A DNA stretch of 43,414 bases from contig JAAVZI010000018.1 in assembly GCA_022791575.1 (NCBI GenBank), forward strand, positions 1-43,414, read 5' to 3'. The notes below the pieces were generated by a model. It ran no database searches and was not told the origin of the DNA. It worked only from the letters and a program-made list of their open reading frames with translations. The translations under genes were made by a program, and so were the position numbers. The DNA is from Lachnospiraceae bacterium (GTDB taxonomy: Bacteria > Bacillota > Clostridia > Lachnospirales > Lachnospiraceae). Within the stretch, counting starts at the first letter, position 1. Every line of letters begins with the position of its first letter. Shown here piece after piece: positions 22,613 to 32,108 of the stretch.

Positions 22613-24873
22613 TGGAAAAACAGATTATGGAATATGCCTCTGGAAATGAGATGGCGGCCATTGCCATCCGGCAGATTGGCTATGACGTTATGGGATATTA
22701 TCCGATTACGCCGTCTACCCAGATTGCGGAAAATCTGGATATTATGAAAGCAGAGGGCAAAACAGACCTGATGATGATTCCGGCAGAGGGAGAGCACAGT
22801 GCGGCGGGTATCTGCTATGGTGCTTCTGTAGGAGGCGGCAGGGTCGTAAACGCGACAAGTGCTAATGGACTATTGTATGCCATAGAGCAGTTTCCGGTTC
22901 AGTCTGGAACACGGTATCCCATGGTTATGAATCTGGCCTGTAGAACGGTATCTGGTCCGCTTTCAATCAAAGGGGATCATAGTGATGTGATGTATCTTCT
23001 TAGTGCAGGATGGCCGATTTTATTTGCTCATACCGCCCAGCAAGTATATGACTTTAATATCATTGCCCTACGGTTGGCGGAGCAGGTGCGACTGCCGGTT
23101 GCGGTTGCATTTGATGGATTCTTTACCAGCCATCAGAAACGAAAATGCCATCGCTTTGCAGAGGATGAGACGGTTCGGAATTTTCTAGGAGAGAAGAAGG
23201 AGCCTTATCCGTTTTTTGATTTTGAACATCCAATTACCGTTGGTTCGTATATGAATGAACCAGATATAATGAATAACCGCTATCAACTTCGTCTGGCGAT
23301 GGATGAGGCACAAAAGGTGCTGCCTCAGATTTGTCGGGAGTTTGCTTCGATCTCCGGGCGCAGCCATCAGGCGGTGGAAGGCTACGGAACGGAAGATGCA
23401 CAGGTTCTGCTGGTTTTGCTTGGTTCATCTTATGAGACGGCAATAGAGGCAGTGGACCGGATGCGTAAGCAGGGAGGAAAAGTGGGGGTAGTAACTCTAA
23501 ACACCCTTCGTCCATTCCCTGCCAAAGAACTTGCGGAAATCTGTCAGGCTGCAGAAACCATTCTGGTTGCAGACAGGCAGGATACCTATGGTGGAGGCGG
23601 AGGAAGCTTTTCCATAGAAGTTCGGGCAGCCATGCAGCGGTATGGCAGCACAGTTCGCATTAAGAGTCTGGTTTATGGTATGGGTGGGCAGGATTTCTTT
23701 GTAGAAGATGCCATGAAAATGTTCCAGATGGCAGCAGATAAAGAGATGTATGGTTTTGGAAATATACCAGATGATCTTGGATATTATCATGTGGAGCCAG
23801 GACAGAATTGGGAAGCAGGCAGTGCAAAGAAGGAGGATCATAACTTTTTTGCACCATTAACAGAAGACAAGACGAAAATCGGTGCAACTCAGGTGATAGA
23901 GGAAGAAGGAAAGCTGACTGTGAAAGGTGGTACGATCAATGCCACTGCACAGATGCCAAAACGTCTGGCGCCAGGACATGGAGCTTGTCCGGGCTGCGGA
24001 ATTCCTGTGAATCTCAATCTGCTTCTACGCGGAATTGAGAATCCGGTTGTTCTGTTATTCCAGACCGGCTGTGCAATGATTGTCACAACGGGCTATCCGA
24101 AGACAAGCTTAAAGGTGCCGTATGTCCACAACCTTTTCCAGAATGGAGCTGCAACCTTAAGCGGTCTTGCAGAAATGTGCTATCGAAAACAGGAAAAGGG
24201 TGAGATGCCCAAAGGCGAGATTGTATTTATCATGGTCAGCGGCGATGGTGGTCTGGATATTGGAATGGGCTCTGCATTGGGAACTGCGATGCGGGGACAC
24301 CGGTTGCTAATCTTTGAATATGATAACGGCGGTTATATGAATACCGGCTATCAGCTGTCCTATTCTACACCCAAGGGGGCTAGAAGTTCTACGTCACATA
24401 TTGGAGAACATCAGTTCGGAAAGACTTTTTTCCATAAGGATATGCCTCAACTTATGGCGGCAGCTAATATTCCGTATGTGGCGACAGCAGCAGAATCTAA
24501 TCCAGCAGACTTTATTAAGAAGGCAGCGAAAGCAGCAGAGTATGCCATGCATCATGGAACTGCTTATCTGAAAGCGATTTCTGCCTGTCCATTGAACTGG
24601 AATGACAGGCCAGACACGGAGCGGAGTGTGATTGAAGCGGCAGTAAACAGTTGTTATTTCCCCTTGTATGAAGTGGAACAGGGCAAGACAAAGCTAAATT
24701 ATGACCCAGAGAAAACTAACAAGAAGATTCCGATTGAGGAATGGCTGGGCCTGATGGGCAGGACAAAGCATTTATTAAAGGAGGAATACCGGGAGGTAGT
24801 GGCCGGTATCCAGGAAGAGGTAGACCGCCGGTTTGTAAGACTTAAGGAAAAATCGGAACATCCGCTGTTGTAA
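22612..24873 (+). CDS. 2-oxoacid:ferredoxin oxidoreductase, alpha-beta fusion
   Basis: The 753-aa product has an alpha part (residues about 1-400) with IRQIGYDVMGYYPITPSTQI and EGEHSAAGICYGASVGGGR, including a C-terminal transketolase-like domain (LVLLGSSYETAIEAV...). The beta part (about 445-753) binds thiamine diphosphate: CPGCGIPVN, SGDGGLDIGMGSAL and YDNGGYMNTGYQLS (the GDGG...NG motif). It oxidises a 2-oxoacid with CoA to acyl-CoA and CO2 and reduces ferredoxin through the delta clusters. The beta CPGC plus a further Cys (TGCAMIV) suggest a proximal cluster. Alpha-beta fusion beside gamma-delta fusion makes the enzyme two chains instead of four. Confidence 0.88.
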   Translation: MEKQIMEYASGNEMAAIAIRQIGYDVMGYYPITPSTQIAENLDIMKAEGKTDLMMIPAEGEHSAAGICYGASVGGGRVVNATSANGLLYAIEQFPVQSGTRYPMVMNLACRTVSGPLSIKGDHSDVMYLLSAGWPILFAHTAQQVYDFNIIALRLAEQVRLPVAVAFDGFFTSHQKRKCHRFAEDETVRNFLGEKKEPYPFFDFEHPITVGSYMNEPDIMNNRYQLRLAMDEAQKVLPQICREFASISGRSHQAVEGYGTEDAQVLLVLLGSSYETAIEAVDRMRKQGGKVGVVTLNTLRPFPAKELAEICQAAETILVADRQDTYGGGGGSFSIEVRAAMQRYGSTVRIKSLVYGMGGQDFFVEDAMKMFQMAADKEMYGFGNIPDDLGYYHVEPGQNWEAGSAKKEDHNFFAPLTEDKTKIGATQVIEEEGKLTVKGGTINATAQMPKRLAPGHGACPGCGIPVNLNLLLRGIENPVVLLFQTGCAMIVTTGYPKTSLKVPYVHNLFQNGAATLSGLAEMCYRKQEKGEMPKGEIVFIMVSGDGGLDIGMGSALGTAMRGHRLLIFEYDNGGYMNTGYQLSYSTPKGARSSTSHIGEHQFGKTFFHKDMPQLMAAANIPYVATAAESNPADFIKKAAKAAEYAMHHGTAYLKAISACPLNWNDRPDTERSVIEAAVNSCYFPLYEVEQGKTKLNYDPEKTNKKIPIEEWLGLMGRTKHLLKEEYREVVAGIQEEVDRRFVRLKEKSEHPLL

Positions 24874-24928
24874 TAGACAGCAGCAAAGTTAAGCAGATAA
24901 TAGATGAGTGAAAGGATGAATAATAACT

Positions 24929-25525
24929 ATGGCAGTTGATTTTAAAAACAGTGTAACAAAGGAAAATCTCATGAGGGCATTTGCAGGAGAAAGCCAGGCA
25001 AGAAACCGCTATACCATTGCGGCAGCCCAGGCAAGGAAGGAAAAGCAGCAGGTCATTGAACAGGTTTTTCTCTATACAGCAGATCAGGAAAAGGAGCATG
25101 CAGAAATCTTCTATAAGCATTTAAAGGAGCTGGCAGGTGAAAATATTCAAATCGATGGACAGTATCCAGTGGATATTTCAGACAGCCTGTCGGAATTGCT
25201 GCGTATGGCTCAGCATAATGAATATGAGGAGCATGATGATGTATACAAGAATTTTGGAGACAAAGCGAAAGAGGAAGGTTTTGACAAAGTGGCAGCTGCA
25301 TTTCATATGATTGCCAAAATTGAGAAATATCATGGAGACCGCTTTGGGAAATTTGCAGAATTGCTGGAACAGAACAAGCTTTATGTATCGGATGTAAAGA
25401 CCGGATGGATTTGTCTGAACTGCGGATATATCTTTGAAGGTGAGGCTGTTCCTGAGAAGTGTCCGGTTTGTGACCATGATAAGGGCTATTTTATCCGAAT
25501 CGAACTGTCGCCATTTGCAGATTAA
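24929..25525 (+). CDS. Rubrerythrin
   Basis: The 198-aa product has a ferritin-like di-iron domain (residues 8-150: FAGESQARNRY, DQEKEHAEIF and KIEKYHGDRF supply the Glu and His ligands) and a C-terminal rubredoxin-like domain (CLNCGYIFEG and CPVCDHD, near residues 162-180). It reduces hydrogen peroxide, taking electrons from rubredoxin. It is last in the operon. The ribosome site is weak and distant (AAAGGA, 14 nt upstream). A strong terminator follows. Confidence 0.96.
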   Translation: MAVDFKNSVTKENLMRAFAGESQARNRYTIAAAQARKEKQQVIEQVFLYTADQEKEHAEIFYKHLKELAGENIQIDGQYPVDISDSLSELLRMAQHNEYEEHDDVYKNFGDKAKEEGFDKVAAAFHMIAKIEKYHGDRFGKFAELLEQNKLYVSDVKTGWICLNCGYIFEGEAVPEKCPVCDHDKGYFIRIELSPFAD

Positions 25526-25539
25526 TAAGTTTAAATAGA

Positions 25540-25630
25540 GAAATCCCCAGCATTAGAGTGCGGAATAGACATTTGTATGAATCCGTAATATTTATACAAT
25601 TGTTGTACATGCTGGGGATTTTTATTTTTA
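25540..25630 (+). terminator. Terminator of the rubredoxin-rubrerythrin operon
   Basis: AAATCCCCAGCAT and ATGCTGGGGATTT pair perfectly and enclose about 55 nt of looser structure, followed by TTTATTTTT. Confidence 0.8.
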
Positions 25631-26082
25631 AAAGAAAAAGTGGAGAGGAAACAGGAGGATTGGACATTGTTTATTAAACCATTTTCTGGTGTTCTAATAT
25701 AAAAGAATGCCTTTTATTTTTTATTGTTTATAAGTTGAATTATATAAAATGTAAGAATAAAAAGGTTAAATAATCATTGTAGATACCCAGATATAACAAA
25801 TTTATTGAATCAAATTGTGGTTTTGGTATAATTAATTGTAAATTAAGAAAAAGATAGTATAGCATTATTTTGATAGACATTTAATTGTTTATTTCGTATA
25901 AACAATTTTAATTGATAACACAAATGAATGCTGGGAGAATATTACAATAGATAGAAATTTAATTGTTCAGGCCAATCAAAGAATAAACAGTATTCAAACG
26001 CACAGAAAAAGACTTAAAAACATGTAGTTAGAAGGTGGTTTATGTATTATCAAAAAGAATAATTATTTAGTGCTTTAAAACA
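25631..26082. other. AT-rich intergenic stretch with an inverted repeat
   Basis: It holds TTGAAT-N16-TATAAT at 25805-25832, a 10-bp inverted repeat (AATTGTTTAT and ATAAACAATT, 25883-25907) and a repeated TTTAATTGTT word near 25952. A tiny frame MYYQKE (26042) follows GAAGGTGG. No real gene is seen. Confidence 0.45.
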
Positions 26083-26112
26083 TTGACTGCTTATATTATT
26101 GGTTGTTATAAT
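26083..26112 (+). promoter_or_regulatory. Promoter of the ABC exporter operon
   Basis: TTGACT (26083-26088), an 18-bp spacer and TATAAT (26107-26112), 42 nt before the first exporter gene. Confidence 0.65.
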
Positions 26113-26153
26113 TAATAGATAATAAAATTGGGTCAAAAGGAGAGTATGCAGGT

Positions 26154-27962
26154 ATGAAAGAAATAAAACACGCGGTTTCCAATGTTTTTTTTCTTATCAG
26201 TAAAACATTTCATTTTGCAAAAGGCCAATATTTTTTGAGCGGATTTTCATTTATCTGGAATACATTGACCCCGTTTGTTAATCTGTATTTTCCCAAGTGG
26301 ATACTGGATGCGTTGATGGGGAGGAGAAGATGGGAATTTATTATTTTTCTTTTATGCATGTGGGCTGTTGTGAATGGGGTGATAATTCTTGTAAAAAATG
26401 GGATGGAACTTTTGGGTAACCCTTATGGACAGTACTGTTATGAGAAAGAACTTCTGCACTACTATAGGATGGAAGCAACTATGGACTATAGCAGGCAGGA
26501 AAATGGGGAAACATTGGACGAGATGGGCCGGATAGCAGGGAATATGCCAATTGCTTATTTTGCAGAACAGATTTTGTTTGATTCTCTGTCAAAAATCATT
26601 CAGCTGGTTGGTTATACATATATTTTAAGCACGTTGCATCCCTTGATAGTTCTTTTTCTTTTATTAGTCATATTGTTAAACTCCAGAATTGAGAAAAATA
26701 AGCAGAAATGGAAGTATACTTATCAGCAAAAAAAGTCGAAGTATAACAGGCGGTTTCAGTATCTTTTTGATGCTATGGCAGGTTATGAATATGCCAAGGA
26801 AATCCGAATCAATGGTGCGGCTGCTTGGTTAGAGGATAAATATCAGACAGAAAAAGAGGACTATCTTGGTGTCTATCGGCAAAATGAATGGAACAATTTC
26901 TTTTTTTCCATTGGCACTGAGCTGCTTAATGCTCTGCAAACGTTTGGCTTGTATCTGTATAGTGCACATAGAGCTTTTGAGGGAACCATTACAATTGGTG
27001 ATTTTAGTTTATATGCTGGAACCGTTAGTCGGTTTATTAATTGTTTTAAGGCAGTTGTGGGCAAGCTCCATGAGCTTTCCTATTTGTCCAGATACATAGA
27101 TGACTACAAACGTTTTGTTGAATTGTCGAAAGGAGCTGATGATCGGAAAAGTAGCCCTATAGAGCATGTGGCTGCCTGCAGGAATGAATTTGTATTTGAA
27201 AATGTGTCGTTCAAGTATCCTAATACAGATTCATGGGTGTTGAAACATGTATCCTTTCAAATTAATAGTGGTGAAAGACTAGCGGTAGTAGGTTACAACG
27301 GTGCAGGCAAGTCCACGCTAATAAAGTTGCTATGTGGACTGTATGAACCGACGGAGGGCAGGATTCTGTATAATGGACAGGATATAACAAAGCTGAACTA
27401 CAGACAGTATACAGAGAGTCTTTCTGTTATTTTTCAGGATTATAATATTTATTCCATGCCTGTGTGGGAAAATATCTGTCTGAATGCTAAAATGCATGAG
27501 AAAAGAGTGATGCAGGCAATTGAAGACAGCGGTCTGACAAATAAGATCAGGAAGCTTCCCCTAGGGTTAGAGACGGAGGTTGGAAAAGAAATTGATGAAG
27601 GAGGGATTGAGTTCTCTGGTGGTGAGGGACAAAGGCTTGTTACAGCGAGGGCATTTTATAAATGTGCCCCAGTATGCTTCCTGGATGAGCCAACTGCAGC
27701 ACTAGACGCTGTGGCAGAAAGTCAGTTATATGAGAGATTTGATAAGGTCATAGGAAACAAAACGGCGATATATATTACCCATCGTTTGTCAGGAGTCAAA
27801 TTCTGCGATAAGGTGATTGTATTTGCAGATGGCGAATTGATTGAGCAGGGTACGCATAAAGAACTACTGGCTGCTGCAGGAGTTTATGCGGAGATGTTTC
27901 GAATGCAGGCAAAGCATTATGAATCAGAGGGAGTTGATAGAGGTGGGTATTATGGAAAATAA
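26154..27962 (+). CDS. ABC exporter half-transporter 1 (membrane plus ATPase)
   Basis: The 602-aa product has an N-terminal six-helix membrane region (to about residue 310) and an ATPase domain with Walker A VVGYNGAGKST, signature FSGGEGQRLVTARA (SGGEG in place of SGGQ), Walker B VCFLDEPTAALD and switch THRLS. It forms a heterodimer with the next gene, whose start lies inside this one. Such pairs upstream of agr-like genes export peptides or drugs; the cargo is not known. The many Lys/Tyr/Arg positions and AT-rich codons differ from the housekeeping genes later in the window. Confidence 0.9.
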   Translation: MKEIKHAVSNVFFLISKTFHFAKGQYFLSGFSFIWNTLTPFVNLYFPKWILDALMGRRRWEFIIFLLCMWAVVNGVIILVKNGMELLGNPYGQYCYEKELLHYYRMEATMDYSRQENGETLDEMGRIAGNMPIAYFAEQILFDSLSKIIQLVGYTYILSTLHPLIVLFLLLVILLNSRIEKNKQKWKYTYQQKKSKYNRRFQYLFDAMAGYEYAKEIRINGAAAWLEDKYQTEKEDYLGVYRQNEWNNFFFSIGTELLNALQTFGLYLYSAHRAFEGTITIGDFSLYAGTVSRFINCFKAVVGKLHELSYLSRYIDDYKRFVELSKGADDRKSSPIEHVAACRNEFVFENVSFKYPNTDSWVLKHVSFQINSGERLAVVGYNGAGKSTLIKLLCGLYEPTEGRILYNGQDITKLNYRQYTESLSVIFQDYNIYSMPVWENICLNAKMHEKRVMQAIEDSGLTNKIRKLPLGLETEVGKEIDEGGIEFSGGEGQRLVTARAFYKCAPVCFLDEPTAALDAVAESQLYERFDKVIGNKTAIYITHRLSGVKFCDKVIVFADGELIEQGTHKELLAAAGVYAEMFRMQAKHYESEGVDRGGYYGK

Positions 27963-29742
27963 TGAAAAACAATCATTGAAACAGATGTTTTCGAACATAA
28001 GATTTATGGCGTGTTATTTATTTCGGTTGAATAAAAAACTCTATATTGTCAGGATTCCTATGCTGATTTTACAAACGGTTTCATCATTGGTTGGAATTTA
28101 TTTTCTGGGAAAGCTTTTGAATATTATTACTGGTGGCGGTGGTATTCCTCAGGCTACATATTGTATAACTTTATGGGCTGGAGCACAAGGTGGGATATCA
28201 ATTCTCCTAAATGGGCTGGCAGTGTATGATCATAAGGAATCGGAACGGACCAGATTGAATGTCCGCCTGGACCTTGCCAAAGCAGCGGCAGCCATGTCAT
28301 TAAGTGAAGTGGAGCGGCCGTATATGAAGGATTTAATTGCCTTAGCGCAGTCGGGTGGAAATATCGAAGAATTTATAAGGAATCTTAGTAGTTTGGCAAG
28401 AATAGTGATTCAGATTATTGTGTTTTCTTCTCTTGTAGTTGTGGTTCAGCCTTGGATTCTACTTATTGTTTTGTTAAATATCGTATGGCGGTTGTGGCTT
28501 CAGCGATATAGAGTAGCTTTTAATGAAAAATGGCGAGTGGATGAGGCGCCGGAACATCGGAAGTATGATCATTTGAATGAGTTGCTTTACAATTCTAAAT
28601 ATGGAAAGGAAATTAGAGTCAACCATCTGGTGGAATGGGTATTGGAAAAAATTGATGGCCATTATAAAGAAAACATTCTGCCACAAATAAAAAAATGTGT
28701 GCAGGATTCTGTTGTGATTACTCTTTTTTCAGAAGTGCTAAATGTAATTACCAATATTGTTTTATATTTATTTTTATCTTACCAAGTACTCTTTCAAAAT
28801 ATGAGGATTGGTGATTTTTCGGTTTATCTGTTAGGTGCAGAGAAATTAATGGGAGCGCTTAGCGAAATTATGTATGCTTTATCCGATCTAATGGAGAATG
28901 CAGTTTTTGTAAAAGAATTCAGGTACTGTATGGAATTCAGCAGAAAAAAAGAGGAGAATCATACGGAAAAACAGAATTTAAATAAAAAACGGCTTTCTAT
29001 TGAATTTAAAAATGTATCTTTTCGCTATCCGGATACAGATCGTGAAGTATTAAGCCATATCAGTTTTGTCATTAATCCGGGAAAAACTATGGCGTTAGTT
29101 GGTCCGAATGGTTCAGGCAAGTCGACCATTATCAAGTTGCTCTGCCGATTTTATGAACCTACAGAAGGTGAAATACTGGTTGGAGGTATTAATATTAAAA
29201 ATATTGCAGCAAATGAATATGCGTTCCTATTGGGTGTTGTCTTTCAGGATTACAAATTGTTTCCTTTTACAATAGCTGAAAATATAACTATGGGTTTGGA
29301 TATGGGAAACATTGATTACCGAACCTGTATTGAAAAAAGTAGTCTAAAAGAAAAAGTCAGTTCTTTGCCAAAACAAGAGAATACCTTTGTAACCAAGCAA
29401 TTTGACGAAAAGGGAGTGGAGTTGTCTGGAGGTGAAAGTCAGAAGTTGGCTATTGCCAGAACAATTTATAAGGATTCACCAATTGTTATTTTGGATGAAC
29501 CGACCGCGGCTATGGACCCTGTGACGGAATATGAGATCATTCAAAACTTTGACCAGATTGTTTCAGGGAAGACGGCAGTTTATATTTCGCATCGCTTATC
29601 TACAACAAGGTTTACAGATCAAATTATTGTGCTACAAAATGGCTGTATTTATGAGAGTGGAACGCATGATCAGTTAATGAATGTGGAGAAGGGACTCTAT
29701 AAAGAGATGTTTAATCTCCAGGCTGGATATTACAGGCCATAA
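27952..29742 (+). CDS. ABC exporter half-transporter 2 (membrane plus ATPase)
   Basis: The 596-aa product is a second half-transporter. Its ATPase domain has GPNGSGKST, signature LSGGESQKLAIAR, Walker B IVILDEPTAAMDP and SHRLSTTRF. Both partners therefore have complete ATP-site motifs. ATG 27952 lies 11 nt inside the end of the first gene; a longer frame reaching back to 27841 only reads that gene out of frame. The pair should form one exporter in the cytoplasmic membrane. Confidence 0.9.
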   Translation: MENNEKQSLKQMFSNIRFMACYLFRLNKKLYIVRIPMLILQTVSSLVGIYFLGKLLNIITGGGGIPQATYCITLWAGAQGGISILLNGLAVYDHKESERTRLNVRLDLAKAAAAMSLSEVERPYMKDLIALAQSGGNIEEFIRNLSSLARIVIQIIVFSSLVVVVQPWILLIVLLNIVWRLWLQRYRVAFNEKWRVDEAPEHRKYDHLNELLYNSKYGKEIRVNHLVEWVLEKIDGHYKENILPQIKKCVQDSVVITLFSEVLNVITNIVLYLFLSYQVLFQNMRIGDFSVYLLGAEKLMGALSEIMYALSDLMENAVFVKEFRYCMEFSRKKEENHTEKQNLNKKRLSIEFKNVSFRYPDTDREVLSHISFVINPGKTMALVGPNGSGKSTIIKLLCRFYEPTEGEILVGGINIKNIAANEYAFLLGVVFQDYKLFPFTIAENITMGLDMGNIDYRTCIEKSSLKEKVSSLPKQENTFVTKQFDEKGVELSGGESQKLAIARTIYKDSPIVILDEPTAAMDPVTEYEIIQNFDQIVSGKTAVYISHRLSTTRFTDQIIVLQNGCIYESGTHDQLMNVEKGLYKEMFNLQAGYYRP

Positions 29743-29769
29743 TATGATGCAGCTGATTCATATAAGCCG

Positions 29770-30024
29770 ATGATAATTAAAGATGGGGGAATAGTGCTAT
29801 GCTATATGGATTTGGGATGCTCTATCAAATTTTTGATAAATATTTTGAAAGTGATTTTAAAGAATAAAAAGGCCATAATCATTATTAAGATTGCGCAAAT
29901 TAATGATTTAATTATATTTAAAATTGAGAATGATTGTATTGGGACTACAAGAGTACGGCTTAGGGATGGCACATTTTCCACAACAAAAGAGATGAAAAAA
30001 ATGCATGGGATTGAATTGCATTAG
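29770..30024 (+). pseudogene. AgrC-like histidine kinase remnant (ATPase domain)
   Basis: The 84-codon frame ends KKAIIIIKIAQINDLIIFKI then ENDCIG, and later FSTTKEMKKMHGIELH. This is the last part of a GHKL ATPase domain of the agrC type (KVxxxxx-LxIxIENxx ... TTK.d..HGIGL). The upstream DLGCSIKFLINILKVIL sits where DLG.LLGN.LDNAIEA is usual but has lost Asn. The sensor domain and phospho-His are gone, and a stop follows at IELH. It is a dead or dying kinase. Confidence 0.6.
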
Positions 30025-30041
30025 GAATTTTTAATTATCTA

Positions 30042-30172
30042 ATGTATACGAAGTATCCGATTCTAAAGAAAAAGAATAAGAAAGGGATGGCGTTATTACT
30101 GTAATTGCTGTCATAGCAGCGGTCATACCGTTTGCAAAACAATATTATAAACATGAGGAGGAAGTATTATGA
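30042..30172 (+). pseudogene. AgrB-like C-terminal remnant
   Basis: One frame (from 30042) reads YPILKKKNKKGMALLL and stops. The next frame continues VIAVIAAVIPFAKQYYKH to TGA at 30170-30172, which overlaps the ATG of the next peptide as ATGA. A basic KK..KK stretch then a hydrophobic helix then a short charged tail is how AgrB peptidases end, and agrB-agrD overlaps of this kind are usual. The catalytic His and Cys part is absent. Call based on layout plus weak sequence. Confidence 0.45.
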
Positions 30173-30333
30173 AAAAGATTCAAAAGAGCTTCTATCAAAT
30201 TATTAGCAGTATTGCTTTCCTAGTATCCAGTTTATCGCAGGTACAGTTATATTCTTTCGGCATAATGATTGGTTATCAGCCTGATGTAGCGGAGAAATTA
30301 AAAAAACGGTCAGCTATAGGGAGGGTGAAATGA
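30169..30333 (+). CDS. AgrD-like cyclic autoinducer peptide precursor (54 aa)
   Basis: The product is MKKIQKSFYQIISSIAFL, then VSSLSQVQLYSFGIMIGYQP, then DVAEKLKK and a basic tail. An amphipathic N-terminal helix followed by YQP..(P/A)..LKK is the hallmark of clostridial AgrD-like cyclic lactone peptides. The ring Cys is missing. Ser29 could close a lactone, but it stands seven residues before Tyr36 whereas known rings usually take five, so function is doubtful. AGGAGG lies 8 nt upstream. It overlaps both neighbours by ATGA. Confidence 0.65.
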   Translation: MKKIQKSFYQIISSIAFLVSSLSQVQLYSFGIMIGYQPDVAEKLKKRSAIGRVK

Positions 30334-31049
30334 AAGTATTGATATGTGATGACCAGAAAGAGTTTTTAATTAAACTTAAAAAATTATTGGTTGATATATT
30401 ATCTGAAATAGAATTAAGATATCATTTAATTTCTTTTACGAATCCCGACCAGGCATTAGAATATATAACTGTATATATGGACGTTGATATAGTTTTTATG
30501 GATATCTTAATGGGGGAAAAGAATGGATATGAAATAGCTAAAAAAATAAGAAAAATTTCTCCTAAATGTAAAATTATATTTTTAACAACAACCACAGCAT
30601 ATGCCTTAAAAGGATATTTAATTCAAGTTGCTTGCTATTTGACTAAACCAGTAAAAAGATCAGAGCTGGCAAATGCTTTGGGGACTGTTATAAAAGAGCT
30701 GCAGTCTCAATATAACAACAATGAATATATTATTGAGAAGAATGATTTTGGAATACATAAATTGTATTTTAACGAAATTATTTTTATAGAGACAAGTAAA
30801 CGAAATACATTAATCCACACTATATCAGGAAATTATGTAAGTTATAAAAGTATGAAGGAGCATGAGAAACGGTTAAATAATTTGTTTATCAGATGTCATT
30901 CCAGTTATATTGTTAACATGAATTTTATTAAAGACTATCATGGATATGAATTGTATTTAATCAGTGGTGATATTGTGTGGGTAAGTAAAAATAGAAGAAA
31001 AGAGTTTTTATATACCTTAACAAAATTCTATGGAAACTTACTTCGATGA
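30330..31049 (+). CDS. LytTR-type response regulator, AgrA-like
   Basis: The 239-aa product has a receiver domain (Asp7-Asp8, phospho-acceptor Asp58 in VFMDILMGEKNG, LTKPV switch Lys) and a C-terminal LytTR DNA-binding domain (about residues 140-236: FNEIIFIETSKRNTLIHT and FIRCHSSYIVNMNFIKDY). GGGAGG lies upstream and the ATG overlaps the peptide stop codon. The gene is intact while its kinase and AgrB partners are broken, so it may now be driven by another kinase or be unregulated. Its likely targets are the exporter and its own operon. Confidence 0.88.
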   Translation: MKVLICDDQKEFLIKLKKLLVDILSEIELRYHLISFTNPDQALEYITVYMDVDIVFMDILMGEKNGYEIAKKIRKISPKCKIIFLTTTTAYALKGYLIQVACYLTKPVKRSELANALGTVIKELQSQYNNNEYIIEKNDFGIHKLYFNEIIFIETSKRNTLIHTISGNYVSYKSMKEHEKRLNNLFIRCHSSYIVNMNFIKDYHGYELYLISGDIVWVSKNRRKEFLYTLTKFYGNLLR

Positions 31050-31431
31050 AAATAATGAATAGCTTCAATTAACATAGGTGCTATTTGATTAGTTTGATCT
31101 TACAAATAAATGAATTTGATTATTTTATAAAGCTGATTGAGAAAAGAGATTATCTCAACATACAAATAAATGAGAAAATTATACTAGGGCGATCTTTCTA
31201 CCATAGATATAAAAAAAGAAGCATTAATAAGTATAATAGTTGAATTACAAAAATGCGAAGTAAATGATTCCGTCTGCTAAAGCCTATAGTCTATGTATAC
31301 GTTTCAATCATGACTTTTATTGCCACTTGTTTTTTATTATGATATAATTTATTTAGTCAGAAAGAATAAGGTTAATAAAAAGACAGACAGGGATAATTTC
31401 TCATCTGTGGCTAAGAAAGGAATCATATATT
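31050..31431. other. Intergenic stretch, one unassigned open bit
   Basis: Between the LytTR gene and tmk a frame is open from about 31064 to 31245 (it contains LILQINEFDYFIKLIEKRDY) but lacks a start with a ribosome site. I see nothing else except the tmk ribosome site. Confidence 0.35.
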
Positions 31432-32058
31432 ATGACAAAACAAGGAAATTTTATCGTATTTGAGGGAATAGACGGCAGTGGAAAAAGCACACAGATTCAG
31501 CTTCTGGCAGATCGTCTGCGTCAAAAGAATATTTCCTATTATATGACTATGGAGCCTACCTATTCCCCTATTGGATCGGTTGTGCATCAAATTTTAGCCG
31601 GACGTGTGAAAACGGATAATAGAGTTTTGGCGGCTCTTTGCGCGGCAGACCGTCTGGACCATCTATTAAATGAGATCGATGGCATTGCTGGAAAAGTGTC
31701 CGATGGCTACACGGTGTTAAGCGATCGGTACTATTTCTCATCGTATGCGTATCAGGGAGTAGATATGTCCATGGACTGGATTATTCATACGAACGAACAG
31801 AGCAGTGCAATTCTGAAGCCGACAGTTAATATTTTTATTGATATTGATGCGGATACTGCTATGGAGCGGATTATGAAGAATCGCTTTCATCAGGAGCTAT
31901 TTGAGAAAAAGTCTCGATTGCAGAAAGTCCGTGAGAATTATCTGGAAGCTTTTGAGAAATTGAAAAATTCTGAGAATGTACTTATTGTTGATGGGACAAA
32001 AAGCATGGAGGAAATTTCAGAGCAAATCTGGACAGGTGTTGAGAAATATTTTGTTTAA
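31432..32058 (+). CDS. tmk: Thymidylate kinase
   Basis: The 208-aa product has P-loop FEGIDGSGKST (residues 10-20), the DR(Y/F) motif LSDRYYFSS and MKNRFHQELFEKKSRLQKVR in the lid. It phosphorylates dTMP to dTDP with ATP in the cytoplasm, an essential step of DNA precursor synthesis. AAAGGAA lies upstream. The start region is clean. It stands alone, without the DNA polymerase III delta-prime gene that usually follows tmk. Confidence 0.92.
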   Translation: MTKQGNFIVFEGIDGSGKSTQIQLLADRLRQKNISYYMTMEPTYSPIGSVVHQILAGRVKTDNRVLAALCAADRLDHLLNEIDGIAGKVSDGYTVLSDRYYFSSYAYQGVDMSMDWIIHTNEQSSAILKPTVNIFIDIDADTAMERIMKNRFHQELFEKKSRLQKVRENYLEAFEKLKNSENVLIVDGTKSMEEISEQIWTGVEKYFV

Positions 32059-32108
32059 ATAGTAAGATACTTTATAAATTTAATCAGGACATACACACAA
32101 AAATTTCG

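Noticed and set aside
25898-26026. Forty-codon open frame upstream of the ABC exporter (ends THRKRLKNM)
   Set aside because: It has no start codon before the last residue and no known family; not called as a gene.
27841-27951. Longer start for exporter gene 2
   Set aside because: This region codes the end of exporter gene 1 in another frame; ATG 27952 gives a normal start.
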